64,000 bases of DNA from Physcomitrium patens (Eukaryota > Streptophyta > Bryopsida > Funariales > Funariaceae), in assembly GCF_000002425.4 (NCBI RefSeq), contig NC_037270.1, forward strand, positions 1,285,617 to 1,349,616, in the 5' to 3' direction. The notes beneath the pieces are model-generated. The model saw only the letters and a program-made list of their open reading frames with translations. It was not told the origin of the DNA and did no database searches. Each line of letters opens with the position of its first letter. Position 1 is the stretch's first letter. Below are positions 23,852 through 36,289 of the stretch, one piece after another. The translations under genes were made by a program, and so were the position numbers.

Positions 23852-26800
23852 ATGGCAAGAAGTGATGAGTTCAATATGGCAAATTCTAAAGAAGCTAAAT
23901 TACATTCAATTATATATGTTCTTGAAGCATTGAGAGTGAAAAGAGAGACTTCATCTAAACAAAATGAAGAACTTTATATGACTATATATAATGGTCAAAG
24001 AATAGAACCACCTTCACAACAATCATAAGTCATCTTAGGAATTCCATCATCAAGGTCTACTTCACTAGAAGATGTATGTATTTGAGACAATAATTTAATC
24101 TCAATAGCAAAAGAACTAAAAGTTAGTTTTTTGAAGAAATTTAATAAAACTTATTCAAAATTTTGTAGCTTCATAAATCAAGTACAACTAATTACTTTGC
24201 TCTAACTTTAGTGATATTACATAAAAGTATCTTGTATTGATTTGGTTGGAACTCTGCTTTTGAGATAAGAATTGACTTTGTTTATTCTATTACTTTAAAA
24301 GAATTCTTCTATGTTATATAATTTTGAGATATATGTAGCAATATTTGACATAGTATTTGACAAACATCACAAGATTTGTTTTGTAGCAATCGAAATTAAA
24401 AGCCTTTGATAATAATCATGTTCTACATCATTTTATGCCTTAGATTTTTGATAATTAATATATGATATAAATTAGAGAGAATAAGCATTATTAAGCCAAT
24501 TTTACTAGAAATTACAAGGTAATGTGGAGAATCCATTTTTATCAATGTCTAATCCTCAATCACTCAATGAATCCATTAGTCAAGCTTTGAAATGTAATAA
24601 TCAAATTTTTCAATATTAACAAGATAAATGTTGATTGTCTATGCCACAACTTTATTTGGTGTCTTCTACATTCTCTAATTCTAGCAAATATTTGGAAGTA
24701 GAAGATATGCAAATTGATGGGATTTACTTCAAATTCTTTTTTAAGCAAGAAGAGAAGTATTAAAGAAAATACAACATATATTTGTATTATAAAGAATCTA
24801 ACTTCAAGGTTGATAATTGTTATAATAAGTGTCAACATATATATTAGATAAAAAGTGAAATCACATCACCAAAATCTTTATAAAAAAATAAGAATGTAGA
24901 ATTATAATACGAATTGTACAATTATATTCTTTTAGTCCATAAAATTAAAAAAATCACATATTATCATCTAATTTTTTTTTTTTTACTATGCTAATATGTT
25001 TGGATGCTCAATAATCAAAAACCCTTGTTTTGATAGATTCAAGAGCCTATGCTTCCTTTTTTGGCTTAGAATTTTTAAGAACGTGTAAAATTCTTATTAT
25101 CAAGAATTTCAAGGCCATTTATATAAAGGTCATATATGATCGACCTTTATCTTCAAGAAATTTTACTTAAAAAGCCAATCTATTAGCATCAAAGAATCAT
25201 AGTACTTAGGTTGTATTTAATTTTATTACGTTTTAACATAATTTTATTGTTTTAAGACTTTTTTAGCTAAAAAGATATAATCTTTGTATAGATTGGATAC
25301 CATATGAAATATATATTTTTTAGAATATCACAACCTATTATTACTAAACTTAATAGAAAATGTTATATACCTTGTAGATCTAAAACCATAAAACTTCATT
25401 TTGTTAGAGCTAGTGTTTTAATCAAAGCAACCAAGAAAGACATTTCTTTTATTATTTATGCAACTCCAACATCTAAAGCAATAAATATTCCAATAACCTT
25501 TTCAAAAGAATACAAAGAATTTAAAGATAAGTTTAAAAAGAAGAACGAAAAAATCTTACAAAAATATCATCCCTATGATTGTACTATTGATCTTCAAGAT
25601 AATGCTTAATCACATTTTCATCCAATTTATAACTTGTCACAAAACAAGCTTATAAAATTAAAGGAATATATTGATGAGAACTTAGCTAAAAACTTTATTT
25701 AAAATTTTAAATCTCTTATTGATGCATTTATATTCTTTGTAAAGAAAAAATATAGATCTTTGCAAAATTTTATCAATTATTGTGATTTCAACAAAGTAAC
25801 ATTCAAAATTTTATTTATTTATTTACTTATTTTTATCATTGATATCTAGAATTATTAATTAATTAGCTCAAACTAAGATCTAAACTAAAATAAATCTTTG
25901 CAAAGCTTATAATCTAATATACATAAAAGAAAGAACAAATAAAAGATAAACTCAAATAGAAATCAAAAGTTGAGAAAGCTTTTGAATACTTAAAGTGTCA
26001 AAAATATGAATCTCAAAGAAAAGAAACATCAATACACTCTTATATCACTCAAAAAGATAATGATATATTATTAAATTAGAATGGCTATTGCCAAAGACAA
26101 GAAGGCTAGAAAGATTTGAAAGAAGACTAAAGACTACAAAGACATTGACAAGAGTGAAGAAGACTTCATTCTTGCCTCTAAGATTCTTAATTAGGAGCTA
26201 TCTAGCGATGCCCTATAGGACCTCCAAAATATGTTGACTTTATAAGACACATATTTTAACTTACAAAGCAAGTTTTCTATATATATGCCTCTTAAGAAGC
26301 TCATTTTACAAATTATCAACATAAGGTTAACTTGTTGGCTAAGTTTTTAACTTATTAATCAACTACAAATGCATATAAAGTCAAAGCAACATCTATGAAA
26401 TTTTTAGAAAGCTTCTCTAAAAAATATTATAAAATAAATATATTTTTACCTACTTCTATTTAATTATATAGGTAAATATTAGAGTAAATATATATGTTCA
26501 TGACATAAATACAACATTTACCACAATCTTTATTTTCATTCACATAGACTTTTTTAAGCTATTTTTTTTTTATTGAAACTCATGCTTTAGACTTTGCATT
26601 AAAAACAATCTCATAACAATTTGGAAGAGTAAATAAACTACATCTACTTGCACTTTATTTTTAAAAATTCATAACCATGGAGATAAATTACAAGATGCAC
26701 AACAATAAATTTCTTATTTTTATGGATTCTTTCCAGAAATGGTGCCATTGGCTTGAAGGTATTTCACATCCAAAGACTTTATAGATATATCACAAGAACC

Positions 26801-27075
26801 TTGAATATTTCACCTTATTATTTACACCTCTTTTAGAATCTTAAAAAGAATCAAGCATATCAAAAAGAATACAACTACTAGTACTTTGTATTGAATAATT
26901 AACCATGAAGGATTTGAGGTGGAAGAAGTAATTGATTTGAGGCTAAAACAAGGACAATTAGAATATTTTAAGTATTAATATGGTTATAATATTTGTGAGT
27001 ACATATGAAAGCCAACTTCAAATTTAGTGAATGTGGTACAAAAATTATAAAAATTTCATCCATATCCTTTAAGAT
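23852..27075 (+). pseudogene. Decayed Ty3/gypsy chromovirus (gag, PR, RT, RNase H, chromodomain)
   Basis: Landmarks appear in gag-pol order. The gag start at 23852 stays open for 58 codons. A gag core follows near 24140-24260 (FINQVQL, then LVGTLL), and a degenerate zinc knuckle region near 24690-24840 (MQID). The protease site D-S-R-A is at 25036-25047 where functional enzymes have D-S-G. The RT opening is at 25490-25760 (HPYDCTIDL, YIDENLA, FFVKKK), then a gap. A stub EKAFEYLK precedes 25996. RNase H is at 26560-26815 (IETHALDFAL, WLEG, HKNLEYFT), and a chromodomain at 26910-27072 (FEVEEVIDLR, GQLEYF, KPTSNL). The catalytic RT core and the integrase body are missing. Numerous stops make it non-functional. 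Chromodomains in this family target integration to methylated heterochromatin. No paired LTRs of its own were recognised. Confidence 0.85.
25996..26505 (+). mobile_element. Solo LTR, copy 2, inserted in chromovirus pol
   Basis: A 510-bp segment with ends TGTCA...TGACA, alignable throughout with 9712-10240. It is flanked by TAAAG on the left and TAAAT on the right, an almost perfect 5-bp target-site duplication. It separates the RT connection stub (ending EKAFEYLK) from RNase H. Its orientation equals that of the host element. Confidence 0.8.
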
Positions 27076-28243
27076 TTAATGTAACAACATATGTTAGTAT
27101 AATATATTCACATAGCATATCCAAATAGAATATATCCTAGACTTAACAATTTATTTTGTAGAAAGAGAGGAAGTAGTTCCAAAAAGTATTAAGATTTCAT
27201 TTTTCATATAAACTAACAAATCTTAAAATAGTCACATTTTATCTTAAAATAAAAATATGTCTTTGATTTAAATTAAATATCTAAATATAATTATGCAAGA
27301 GGACATTACCATGCCAATACCATACCAATTAATCTATATTAGAAGGTATTAGTCACTATTGTTGGTTGCAAGAATTAATAAATCTTTTGACAAAAGACAA
27401 CTTGAGTATGTGACAAATATTATGCAATACATCTTTTACTTCCTTCATCTCTAATCAACTTTGGCTCTATTGTTCATTATTACACTCAGAACTAAAGAGG
27501 GATAATATCATAGATATGCAATGGAAGAGGGTTCTCAAAAATTCTAGAGAAGTTCCTAATATGTTATAATGGATACCAGGCAGATTTTAAAAGGTTCTAA
27601 AAGGTTCCAAAGAATCTTAAATGGTTGTAGTAGATTAATAGAGGTTCACTTTACCTCCAAACATAAAGGAAATTTCTCAAGAATGCTTCCTTGCATTATG
27701 TATACATAGGAATAAGAATACATACTCTTTAGATGCATTGTTTGTCCAACTATTGGTAAACAATGCCATCACGACTACACTTAACTCAGTTAAAACGTAG
27801 TTTGCATATTCTCTGTGAGCGGTATCAAACCTTCTCTCTGATGCAGTACAAAGTCAGCAATGGTGAAATTAAAAACAACTGTCATTCGTTTCTTTAGACC
27901 CAATTCCAATCTTAGACCCTACAGATGAGAAAGAAACAGCGTTGGTGGAAGATTGTAGTACAGGTTGACTTCAAGTTGGTAATGGCTTTGCGGCGCAATT
28001 AGTGCCTGGAATTCTGTCTTCGTGATGGTGAAGAAGGAAATAGAGGTTCAGATCGGAACACAATCTTTGCGGCAAGCATCGGTTTAGTTACATGTTTAGG
28101 CTGACAACTCCATGAAGTTCCGCAAAGCTTCATGAAAACGCAGCTTTGCGAAGCTTTGAAGATTGAATCAAACTACCTTTTGCAGGTTAAATGAGAAAAT
28201 TGAACCTGCAATGACTTGGTATAGAGGAGTTTTATGTGTCAGC

Positions 28244-28274
<31 letters not shown>

Positions 28275-28528
28275 CACAGTGCCAGCGTTGTGCAATATCA
28301 CATAGGTGTCATGAACAAACCAACAAGGAATAGAGAGTACATATGTCGTTGTCCTGCTTGATTTAGTTCACGCTAAAATAGATCGGTGTCAAAATTGGAG
28401 TTTCCCAGAGACTGGTCAACCCGAGCAGAAGAAATTTTGGTTCGATCTCCTGTCCGTCGTTTTCTCATGTACCCACTGAAAGAGTAACATGATTTCTGCG
28501 GAACATTCTGGTCCCTCTTACTACAAGT
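27076..28528. other. AT-rich flank and 3' region of QNG1
   Basis: 27076-27750 is AT-rich and follows the chromodomain. TGTAACAAC at 27081 would suit an LTR start, but no partner was found. 27750-28528 is more balanced and lies downstream of the minus-strand QNG1 stop, so part is probably its 3' UTR. It includes a (TA)n run at 28242-28271 and a small perfect inverted repeat at 28121-28150. No gene was recognised. Confidence 0.4.
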
Positions 28529-30649
28529 TCAGTAATAGATGGTTTGTGTTCTATGATAAGGAGGCACTTTCTCTACAGCACTTGGCAATCCAGAGGACCA
28601 TAGCCACCAGTCCACTTGCACGCTGAGAACCTGTCACCGGCACGAACATGATACACAGCAATAAACATCCCCCCGATACTTCTCACAAACCTTCTAACTG
28701 TCCTGCTCTAACTACCAACATGTTGAGAGTGCAACAGGTGAGAACGGATAATTACATAATGGTAAAAAAGTGGCACTTAATCATATGCTTCCATACAAGG
28801 ATTCTTAACTCGCCCGTCAAGCATGAATAAATAAAAACATACATAAATATAAACAAATAAAAGTTCTAGCACAACATAGTATACATTAGTTACACAGAAC
28901 AATGAGGCAATAAGTAAACGACATGCCCGAACATGAAAAAATCGCGGTGGGATGTTGCAATGCCTACCTCCGTTCCAGTTCGAGCTGCTAGATATTCCCG
29001 CAGCCTTTCCACTGCAGTAATGGTGCAGGCGCGAAGCTCCACCTCCTCTTCTGAACCAGAGGGAAGCTCTTGTAAGCTGTCCACCATTTTTACTAGTGCT
29101 TGGCTGCATGTTAGAATGCCCCAGTGTCTAAGCACTGCTGGGACTACGTAATCCGCAAACATTGTGATGCTTGATATGTCCCTGAATTCCCCAATTCCTT
29201 TTCCTTTGAAGGCGCCCCACAAATCGGCCACGAATATTTGAGCCCTTTTATAGAGGAAGACTTGGTGCCCTTTGTACACAGAATGGTCCCGAAAACCTGC
29301 CAAGAACGTACCATCAATACGATCTAGAAGATTTAGCAAGTCTTGCCAGTAGCTCAATCAATTGGACTAACTTAGAGGAACCAGAAAGTGACCAAGTACA
29401 CCAACTCAGTAACGCATAAATTTAACCTTCGCACCTGGAAAATGTTTCGTAACTAAATCAACGAGGGCAACTGCAGATCCATTGGCAGCAGTGACTAAAT
29501 TAACAGCTTTACCATGGAAGCTTCGTTCCAATTCCGTACCAACCTGTTAAAGCCACACCGTTAGAACACATCTTTTAAGGTCCTTATTCTGTCACGCACA
29601 ACAGAGACGAGATTTGATTCGCACCTCGTGGAGCAGACGAACCCGTTCATCCTCCAACGGAAGTGGACGAGGCCATTGAAGCAAATCCCTCAGCGCAGCA
29701 CCTGGAGTTGATTCAAAATGAGACACGAATTAAGTCTTACCGGGACAAGGTCAAAGAAGGCAAATTAGACCATTATTTGTGCTCCCTGCCACGAATTTCT
29801 GAAATATATGTTCCAAAAAAAAAAAAAAAAAAAAAAACGTCAGGTGAAGAACCTGTAATTTTCTTCAAGCGATGCGCATCGAAAACTGTAGGATCTGCCT
29901 TCAATGCATCGGCAAGCCCAGCTGCTAAGTGATCATACTGCAAGTCGTCATCTGCCAATGTAACACCAATAGAACTGCATCAGGGTACATCAGATATGTT
30001 GACCAGAAAACTGGTACGAAATTTAGGCCGAAAGACCAAACATGAAGAAAACAGAGCTTACCAGGCCAGAAGCAGAAGTTGAGAGCGTCCAACACCAACA
30101 TATACTGAGCAGTGAGGGGTCCATTATCAAAATAGTGAATGCCCTCAAAGTCCCACTTTATTGGAGGCAATTTCCCGCCAATGTGGTCCACAAGCTTTTC
30201 AATCCCTGGAAAATTCATCGAAATAGTCACAACGAAGGTCAAAAAGGACGCACGTGTTCCCACATAAAAACCAACCGCCCACATTGCACAACACACTTAA
30301 TACCGACTGAAAACACATTCTCTAATCAGCAGGAACTCTACCCGGGCTCACGAGCACCAAATCCTCGAGACCAAAGGCAATCTTGCATCACATCGCCCCA
30401 AGCCGAACAGTCAAACCAAACTCAAAACCCAAAACCCAAAACACACATACCAACTTACAAAAATTTCCACCCATAGAGAACCTTCCTTCACAGAAGTAAA
30501 TCTGAAAAAAGATGAAAATGGGAAAAGAGAGGGATGGAGACAAGGAGGGGCATGGGAGTGGGAGAAGCCGTGAACGAACCAGCAGGGTCGATGGAGACGT
30601 GGGAGGCATTGTCAGCGACCCAGCTGCAGGAAGAGCGTACAGCCTCCAT
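28529..30649 (-). CDS. QNG1: Queuosine 5'-phosphate N-glycosylase/hydrolase (DUF2419)
   Basis: Seven exons (30580-30649, 30062-30205, 29853-29951, 29625-29701, 29435-29543, 28968-29296, 28529-28630) give 309 residues with matching phases. Family hallmarks are LVLDALNFCFW near residue 65, FHGKAVNLV, YKRAQIFVADLW, DISSITMFADYVVPAVLRHWG, EVELRAC, and the C-terminal tail WWLW with HRTQTIYY at the very end. Length is close to the human enzyme. The family releases queuine from queuosine 5'-monophosphate so it can be reinserted at the wobble base of GUN-anticodon tRNAs. This is how eukaryotes, which cannot make queuine, salvage it. No targeting peptide is evident, so a cytosolic site is likely. The start at MEAVRSS is preferred because the in-frame upstream extension is not family-like. 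Intron 3 has a ~24-nt poly-T on the coding strand. Confidence 0.93.
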
Positions 30650-33600
30650 GGCCCACCCAGAGAGAGAATGGCACCGGAGCAACAGAGCCACAAAACCCCG
30701 GATCACACAAAGTGAAGCTACAGGACAGCTGCTGCAGACAGAAGACAGGCATGATCTGCGCAATACGCTATGATCATCACTGAAGCACCAGCATTAGGAG
30801 GGGGCAGCAGGCGTGATAGACCGACAACGACGATGGAGACCGTTGCCGACATCGCCGCCTCCTCCCTCTCGTACTACTGTTTATTGATTCATTAGCCGAA
30901 TTCAGGGCTAGCATGGGATGCATGACTGCGCCTTCTTCTTCGTTCGTCCTCTCCTCCATTCGTCCGTCCGTCCGTCCGTCCGTCCTTTTCTCAGTCCGTC
31001 CACCGTTTTAGGGTTTCGTCCCCTTGTCACGGTGGCCAGTGCCGAGCAATCCGTTGATCCTGCTGAATGGTATTCATCCACTGGACGGGGTTCCGCTCGG
31101 TAATCGTCCGTTCGAGGATTTTATCGACTGACTTTTATTTTTGTAGTGTACTCACGTCCCATGAAAAGGATCACCGGTCCAACATTCATCCCCCACTCGT
31201 TCATTACTTTTCTATCTTTACATAAATATTTCTTTTATTTCCTTGAGGACCACTTTATTTCGATTAGGATGACAGTCATGGAAGGACAAATATGCGCTAA
31301 AAGTTGAATTTTGGAAACAAATGGTACCCTGTAAAGTACTGGTATTTATCCTTCTATTTTGTCTTAACTTGTAGGTAATAAAAAAATTATAGCTCACGTG
31401 GAATGGCATTTATTCATATAACTATGTGTGTGCATGTCTTTTGTAAAGATCGCCACTCTTTATTGTACAACTTGAAGAACTTTCTACACAACTTGCTAAT
31501 GAATTTGTTAAGATTTATAATAAGTGTTATGGTGATGATAAAGTATAATACTATAAACATACTAACTGCTACTACCACTTTAAAGTAGTTGACACATGAT
31601 ACAAATAGGATATTCATTTGTATCAAGATGCTAAAAAAGTGTGTGAGAAGTTTTGCATGCACTTTCTCATTTTGCAAATCATCCGTTAAGTTTGATCACA
31701 ACTATCAATTTTTGTATATTTTATTGTAGAATCTAAAGACATAAGATGTGACGTAATTAATCTTACTCAGTATTTGCAAGTACAGACAATTGAAGTACAC
31801 TTGATATTGCTCTTCTTTTAAAGTCAACAAAATGCATGTAGTGCATAATTATAAATATGAGGAATTCATAAACTTTGTTAAGAGTTTAAAACTTTATGCT
31901 TGCAATGCAATTGGTTGGATGTTATCAAAAATATACACTTGAGTATGCCAAACAGCATGTCTCCAAATACTTCGATTTATTATTTAAAAATTTTTAATAT
32001 ACACTTTCATGATGATGATGATGATGATGATATATATTATCAAATATGATATAATTATGATATTATCCAAACAATCAAATAAATCTTAAATATGATATAA
32101 TTATGTTTTTTTTTTGTACATCATTTTAGTTTTTAAATAAATTTGAATTATGCAAATGTATATGAATAGATGTGTTTCAATGTCTAGTATTATATTTAAA
32201 TATAAGACAATTTGGATATAACACAAATAGACAAAGAAGTCTTTTGATTGGCCATGAAAAAAGGAACTTTGAGAACTTAGAGAATTTGAGGAATATGAGA
32301 ACCAAAGAATACGACAAATAAGGAATATGGAAATCAAAGAACATGGGAATTAAGGAACATAAGAATCATGGATGAACAAGGAAATGGATAGATGTGTTAG
32401 AGATTGCAATGCCCAATGGCATGGATTTTTGGTATATATGTGTATTACACATTAAAATGTAATATAATCGATGCAATAAAATAAATATACCAATATTGTA
32501 TTCAACACATATGAAAATATCATATATATGTTAATAAATTGTACGAGTTGCAATTTATTAATTACAACTAAGAATTTATATCTATTCTTTAAAAAATAGA
32601 ATATTTATCCCAAAACTTTATATATATTTATCTCAATTGAATTTACGTCTATCTCAAAACTTGTATATTTATTTTGGTTTTATATCTAATAAAAATTTGT
32701 GTCATAATTTTGTTATTAAACTTTTGATAATTATAGAAATAAATATTATATTATTTGATAATTGAAGCTATTGAAATTTACAATCTATTTATTTATTGGG
32801 AATTGATACATTGATCAGGTTTTTTCTAAATGGACCAGATTTTGATCACTTTTTGGATGTACATGATGTGACCTTTATTGTAACCTTAAAATGTAACCTT
32901 GAGGTGAAGTTGTTTTTGCACTACTATGAGTGTATGAAGTAACCAAATATTGTCAATTTATAAAAAACCTATGTTATCATATTAATTTCCATATTTCTTG
33001 TGAAGATTTTTTATTCTTGAAGAAAATATTTTTTTTAATAAAAGAAAACAAAATTGTAGTTGTAATTGGTCAAGACAAAACTATATCTAGACTCAAAGCC
33101 AAGATAGTAATAAATATTCATCAAAATGAAGAATTGAGTCAAAATCATTTCATTTGTTTGTGCTTACTTGAAAAGAGTGATGAAGATTCCCAAGAATGAT
33201 GAGTGTTATTGAAGATGCATCACCTCACAAATGTATAGCAAATTAATGTCAAAACTGTCAAGAAGAAGAAAATAAATAAATAAATAAATTTGTGTCCAGC
33301 TTTGAATTGGAAACATCAAATTTATTAAGAAACTAAGCTAATTACTCACTTTGTGGTCCCCAGCTGATACAAGTGTCCGAATATAGAAAACACATATACA
33401 TACGTAACATGGTTTCGGCCCGAGACTTGACCTAAAAGGATGATAAAATCATGTTTTTAACGGCATTCATCCACGTGGGTCAAGTCCGGGGTAGTTCCTC
33501 TGAAGCAGGCACAGGGTCACCAACCACCTACCTGATATCCGGCTTAGTTGTGGTACCCGGCCACCCAGAACAATCCAGCTGGGGACGTGGCATGCCCAGG

Positions 33601-34239
33601 CCAGCAGGAGCCGGGTGGCCCGACCCGCGCCGGAGATTCTTGGCAAGTGCGGGTATCTGGGAAGGGGAAGGGAGGAACTGCAATCAGCCAGCCAGCGAGA
33701 GCGAGCGAGAGAGCACAGCAACTTGCACGCAATCAGGGTTCAACAGGGGATGTTGTTGTTTGTTCTTGAAGGCAGGCCCCTTCGCAATCGCTTCCTCTAG
33801 CAGTTTCGCTGCTGTTGGTGTTCATGGCGCTGCAGTTCTCATCCCAATTTCTTACCCACCCATTCAATTTTTCTTGTTTTCACCAGGATTGATGGCGTCA
33901 GCTCTGTTTCTTCTTGCTGCGTATCAAGCTTCGTTTTGATCCATAGGCGTGAGTGGGAAGCCATCGTTCCATTGTTGATCTGAGGTCCGGGGTCACTTTC
34001 ATGTTTAGTGTAGCAGGGTGACGAAAATGGGCATCAATTGTAGTTGGGGTTGGGTTAGCTCGGCTGCTCAGTCGTCTTGTTACGGATGTGTCGGGAAAGA
34101 ATTGCATTATTTGAACTGAAGCTGGGAGCACGAAACAACCCGCATCAGATGATTATGCGTTCAACAGCGGCCTGAATTGTGGACGAGGTTCAACAGTGGC
34201 GCAAGGGTGGTAGAATTGGTCGAATTGTGGAGGTGGAAC
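30650..34239. other. Intergenic region between QNG1 and EAF
   Basis: 30650-31120 is GC-rich promoter/leader DNA of QNG1 with a GTCC tetranucleotide repeat (30961-30985) and a TAGGGTTT telo-box at 31009-31016. 31130-33400 is AT-rich with microsatellites, such as the GAT run near 32014 and the AAAT run near 33271, and no gene. 33400-34239 is GC-rich and lies upstream of the EAF start. It probably contains its promoter and leader, since open frames on both strands overlap without family similarity. Confidence 0.45.
30961..30985. repeat. (GTCC)6 tetranucleotide repeat
   Basis: Six uninterrupted CGTC/GTCC units about 310 bp upstream of the QNG1 start. They create a spurious Ser/Arg/Pro frame. Confidence 0.95.
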
Positions 34240-34247
34240 TAGGGTTT
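34240..34247 (-). promoter_or_regulatory. Telo-box just upstream of the EAF start
   Basis: TAGGGTTT (complement AAACCCTA) ends 17 bp before the ATG at 34265. It would lie in the 5' leader or core promoter. Confidence 0.5.
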
Positions 34248-34264
34248 TAGGGGCATTCCAAGAG

Positions 34265-36289
34265 ATGGCGAGGACCGTGGAGCCAGATACTGCTCCGCCC
34301 ACTGACACATATTTTCCTCTCATATTAGGGCCAACCATATTGGAACCGACCCCAACTCGGTTTTATTCCTTGAGATGTGAGATTCTCTTCGGTGTGGTCA
34401 TTCTTGGAAGCTGATTTCTCCATGTACCGTGCGAATTAAGGAAGCTGCTCTTGTATCTACTTTCGTCATTTATAGACTTGAAGCTCACTCAACATTGTTT
34501 TCAACTAACCGTTATGGTCTGGTTCCGATGACTTACAGTGTCATTCTTATAGTCAAAGGAATTTTATCATTGGATTTATATTGCCACCGGATTGCCAACT
34601 TCCGAAGCTGACCAATTCTGTGTATTCTTCATCTATATTACCTTGCAGATGAATTCAAACCAGCCTCAATTGATACAGGCACTCCTGGCACACTCCACAA
34701 GAGTGTTGAGAACAAGGTCACCGTGGAATTTTCGAATAACCAGGTCGGGAAACCCAAAGTGGCTTTTCAAGGGAACAGTGAGGATTGCAAAGACATGGAT
34801 GCTGTCATCTTCTTTGATGGACAAAATTTTCGACTGGAGCGGTTGCATAAAGCTGTGAAGAGCCTTAGGCATTTGAGGCAGGGTGAGACGGCTGCAGCTT
34901 TAGCTGGAAGTGCTGCATCGGGGGCTGTTTCTCCCATTCATTCAAACGGGGGATATAACAATGCAGAGAAGAATGCCTTCAAAGCCCATCATGTACAGCC
35001 TCCAACTTTGTTCCTCCATATTCTCTGTGACTTGCAGAATTCTCATGTCGTTTTGGATGGATTGAGTTCAGAAACATGTCCTCGTCGAGGGTCTGGGTCC
35101 ATTAAAATCTCGATCTTATCAGTTGTCTACGAACATCAAGAGTCACATTAGCAGCCTCTTAACTAACACGCTCATAATGAGAGAAAGATCGACAACGGGA
35201 CTGTATCTGGTTTTTCAGAAGATTCGTTGGAACCTAGGGATTTCATGACGATGAAACAGTAGGAGTACTCATTGCAAGCTGATTTCTTGCTATTGTAACT
35301 TCAGGTTGTACCTGTGTTAATGTTGCTTAAAGTCTTGAGAGCAGCTTGAGAAGAAATGCCGCGTAGAATATAACGGAATATCAGTTAAGTGAAGTTCACG
35401 ATACGAAACCGAATGAAAATGAAATGGTGGTAGTAACAAGGAACCAGAACCTTAGCATTGCTGATTGATTAAAATGCGGTGGTTGTATAAATCTGGAGCA
35501 CACTCAACTTCTTCATATGAGTTTACTCTGACTTTCCCTGTGTTTTCTCACCATTCAGGTCACAGAGACTATCACAGATGAGCCCGATCCTGCTCCCAAG
35601 CCTGAAGTAGCTCCAGGTGCTTATCAGATTACAATATCTGTGAATTAAGATGTTCCTTGTCATGCCAAGTAGATTGATTCAGAACTTCTAGTGTGTGGAT
35701 GAGTTTGAGTCCTCCTTTCATGACCCTGACGCTGATTTGTCGTGGCTGAAAGAATCTCATCATATTGACTCGAATATGTTATTGGTTTTGTGCAGCACCA
35801 GCACCAAAGAAGCCTACAAAAAGGAAAGGAAGCTCTTCAAAAGCCTCCAATAAGAGGAATTCTCCTGCTGATGTCAAGGAGGCATCTCCCGAAATAGATA
35901 TCGATGATCTTGAGATTCCTGAACCAGAACCAGAGCCTGAACCAGAGAGAGAACCGGAACCAGAGTCCAAGAAAGCTAGACAAGCACCTGCTTCAGTTGA
36001 GGAGGTTGATGTCGTTGGGGACGAGGAGGAAGAGATTGTGGAAGTGATTGAGGAGCACAGCGATTACGAGATTGAAGATGTGGATGTAAGCGAGGACGAG
36101 GAAGCTGATGGAGGTGGAAAGTCTGGATCGGATCCTGCCGCATCACGAAGGGCTCAATCAGCCACTGCAGCTGGTAATAGAAGTTCCAGTGAAAGTGGTA
36201 GTAGTAGTAGTGACAGTGGTAGTGGTAGCAGCAGTAGTGAGAGTGGAAGTGACGACGATGAATCAGCAAGTTCAGGAGATGACATTTAG
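34265..36289 (+). CDS. EAF: ELL-associated factor (EAF) family transcription elongation protein
   Basis: Exon 1 is 34265-34376. It encodes a start MARTVEPDT and the EAF-type opening YFPLILG, then FYSLR, and its last T joins AT of exon 2 to make Tyr. Exon 2 (34649 to about 34992) has FKPASIDTGTPG, then AVIFFDG, FRLERLHKAVKSLRHLR, the conserved EAF N-terminal domain that contacts ELL. Exon 3 (35559-35616) and exon 4 (35796-36289) encode EP repeats, a Lys-rich patch, an acidic block and a Ser/Gly/Asp-rich tail ending GDDI. Total is about 335 residues. EAF/ELL complexes stimulate RNA polymerase II elongation in the nucleus, and acidic Ser-rich tails of animal EAFs act in transactivation. The exon 2 donor (CATGTACAG) is weak, so residues around that joint are uncertain. 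Confidence 0.85.

Noticed and set aside
27820-27850. Possible primer-binding site (GGTATCAAACC) after an LTR
   Set aside because: It differs from the initiator-tRNA-complementary sequence, and no LTR end (CA) precedes it.
30918-31103. Frame with repeated SVRP/PSVR
   Set aside because: It arises from the GTCC tetranucleotide repeat and continues without family similarity.
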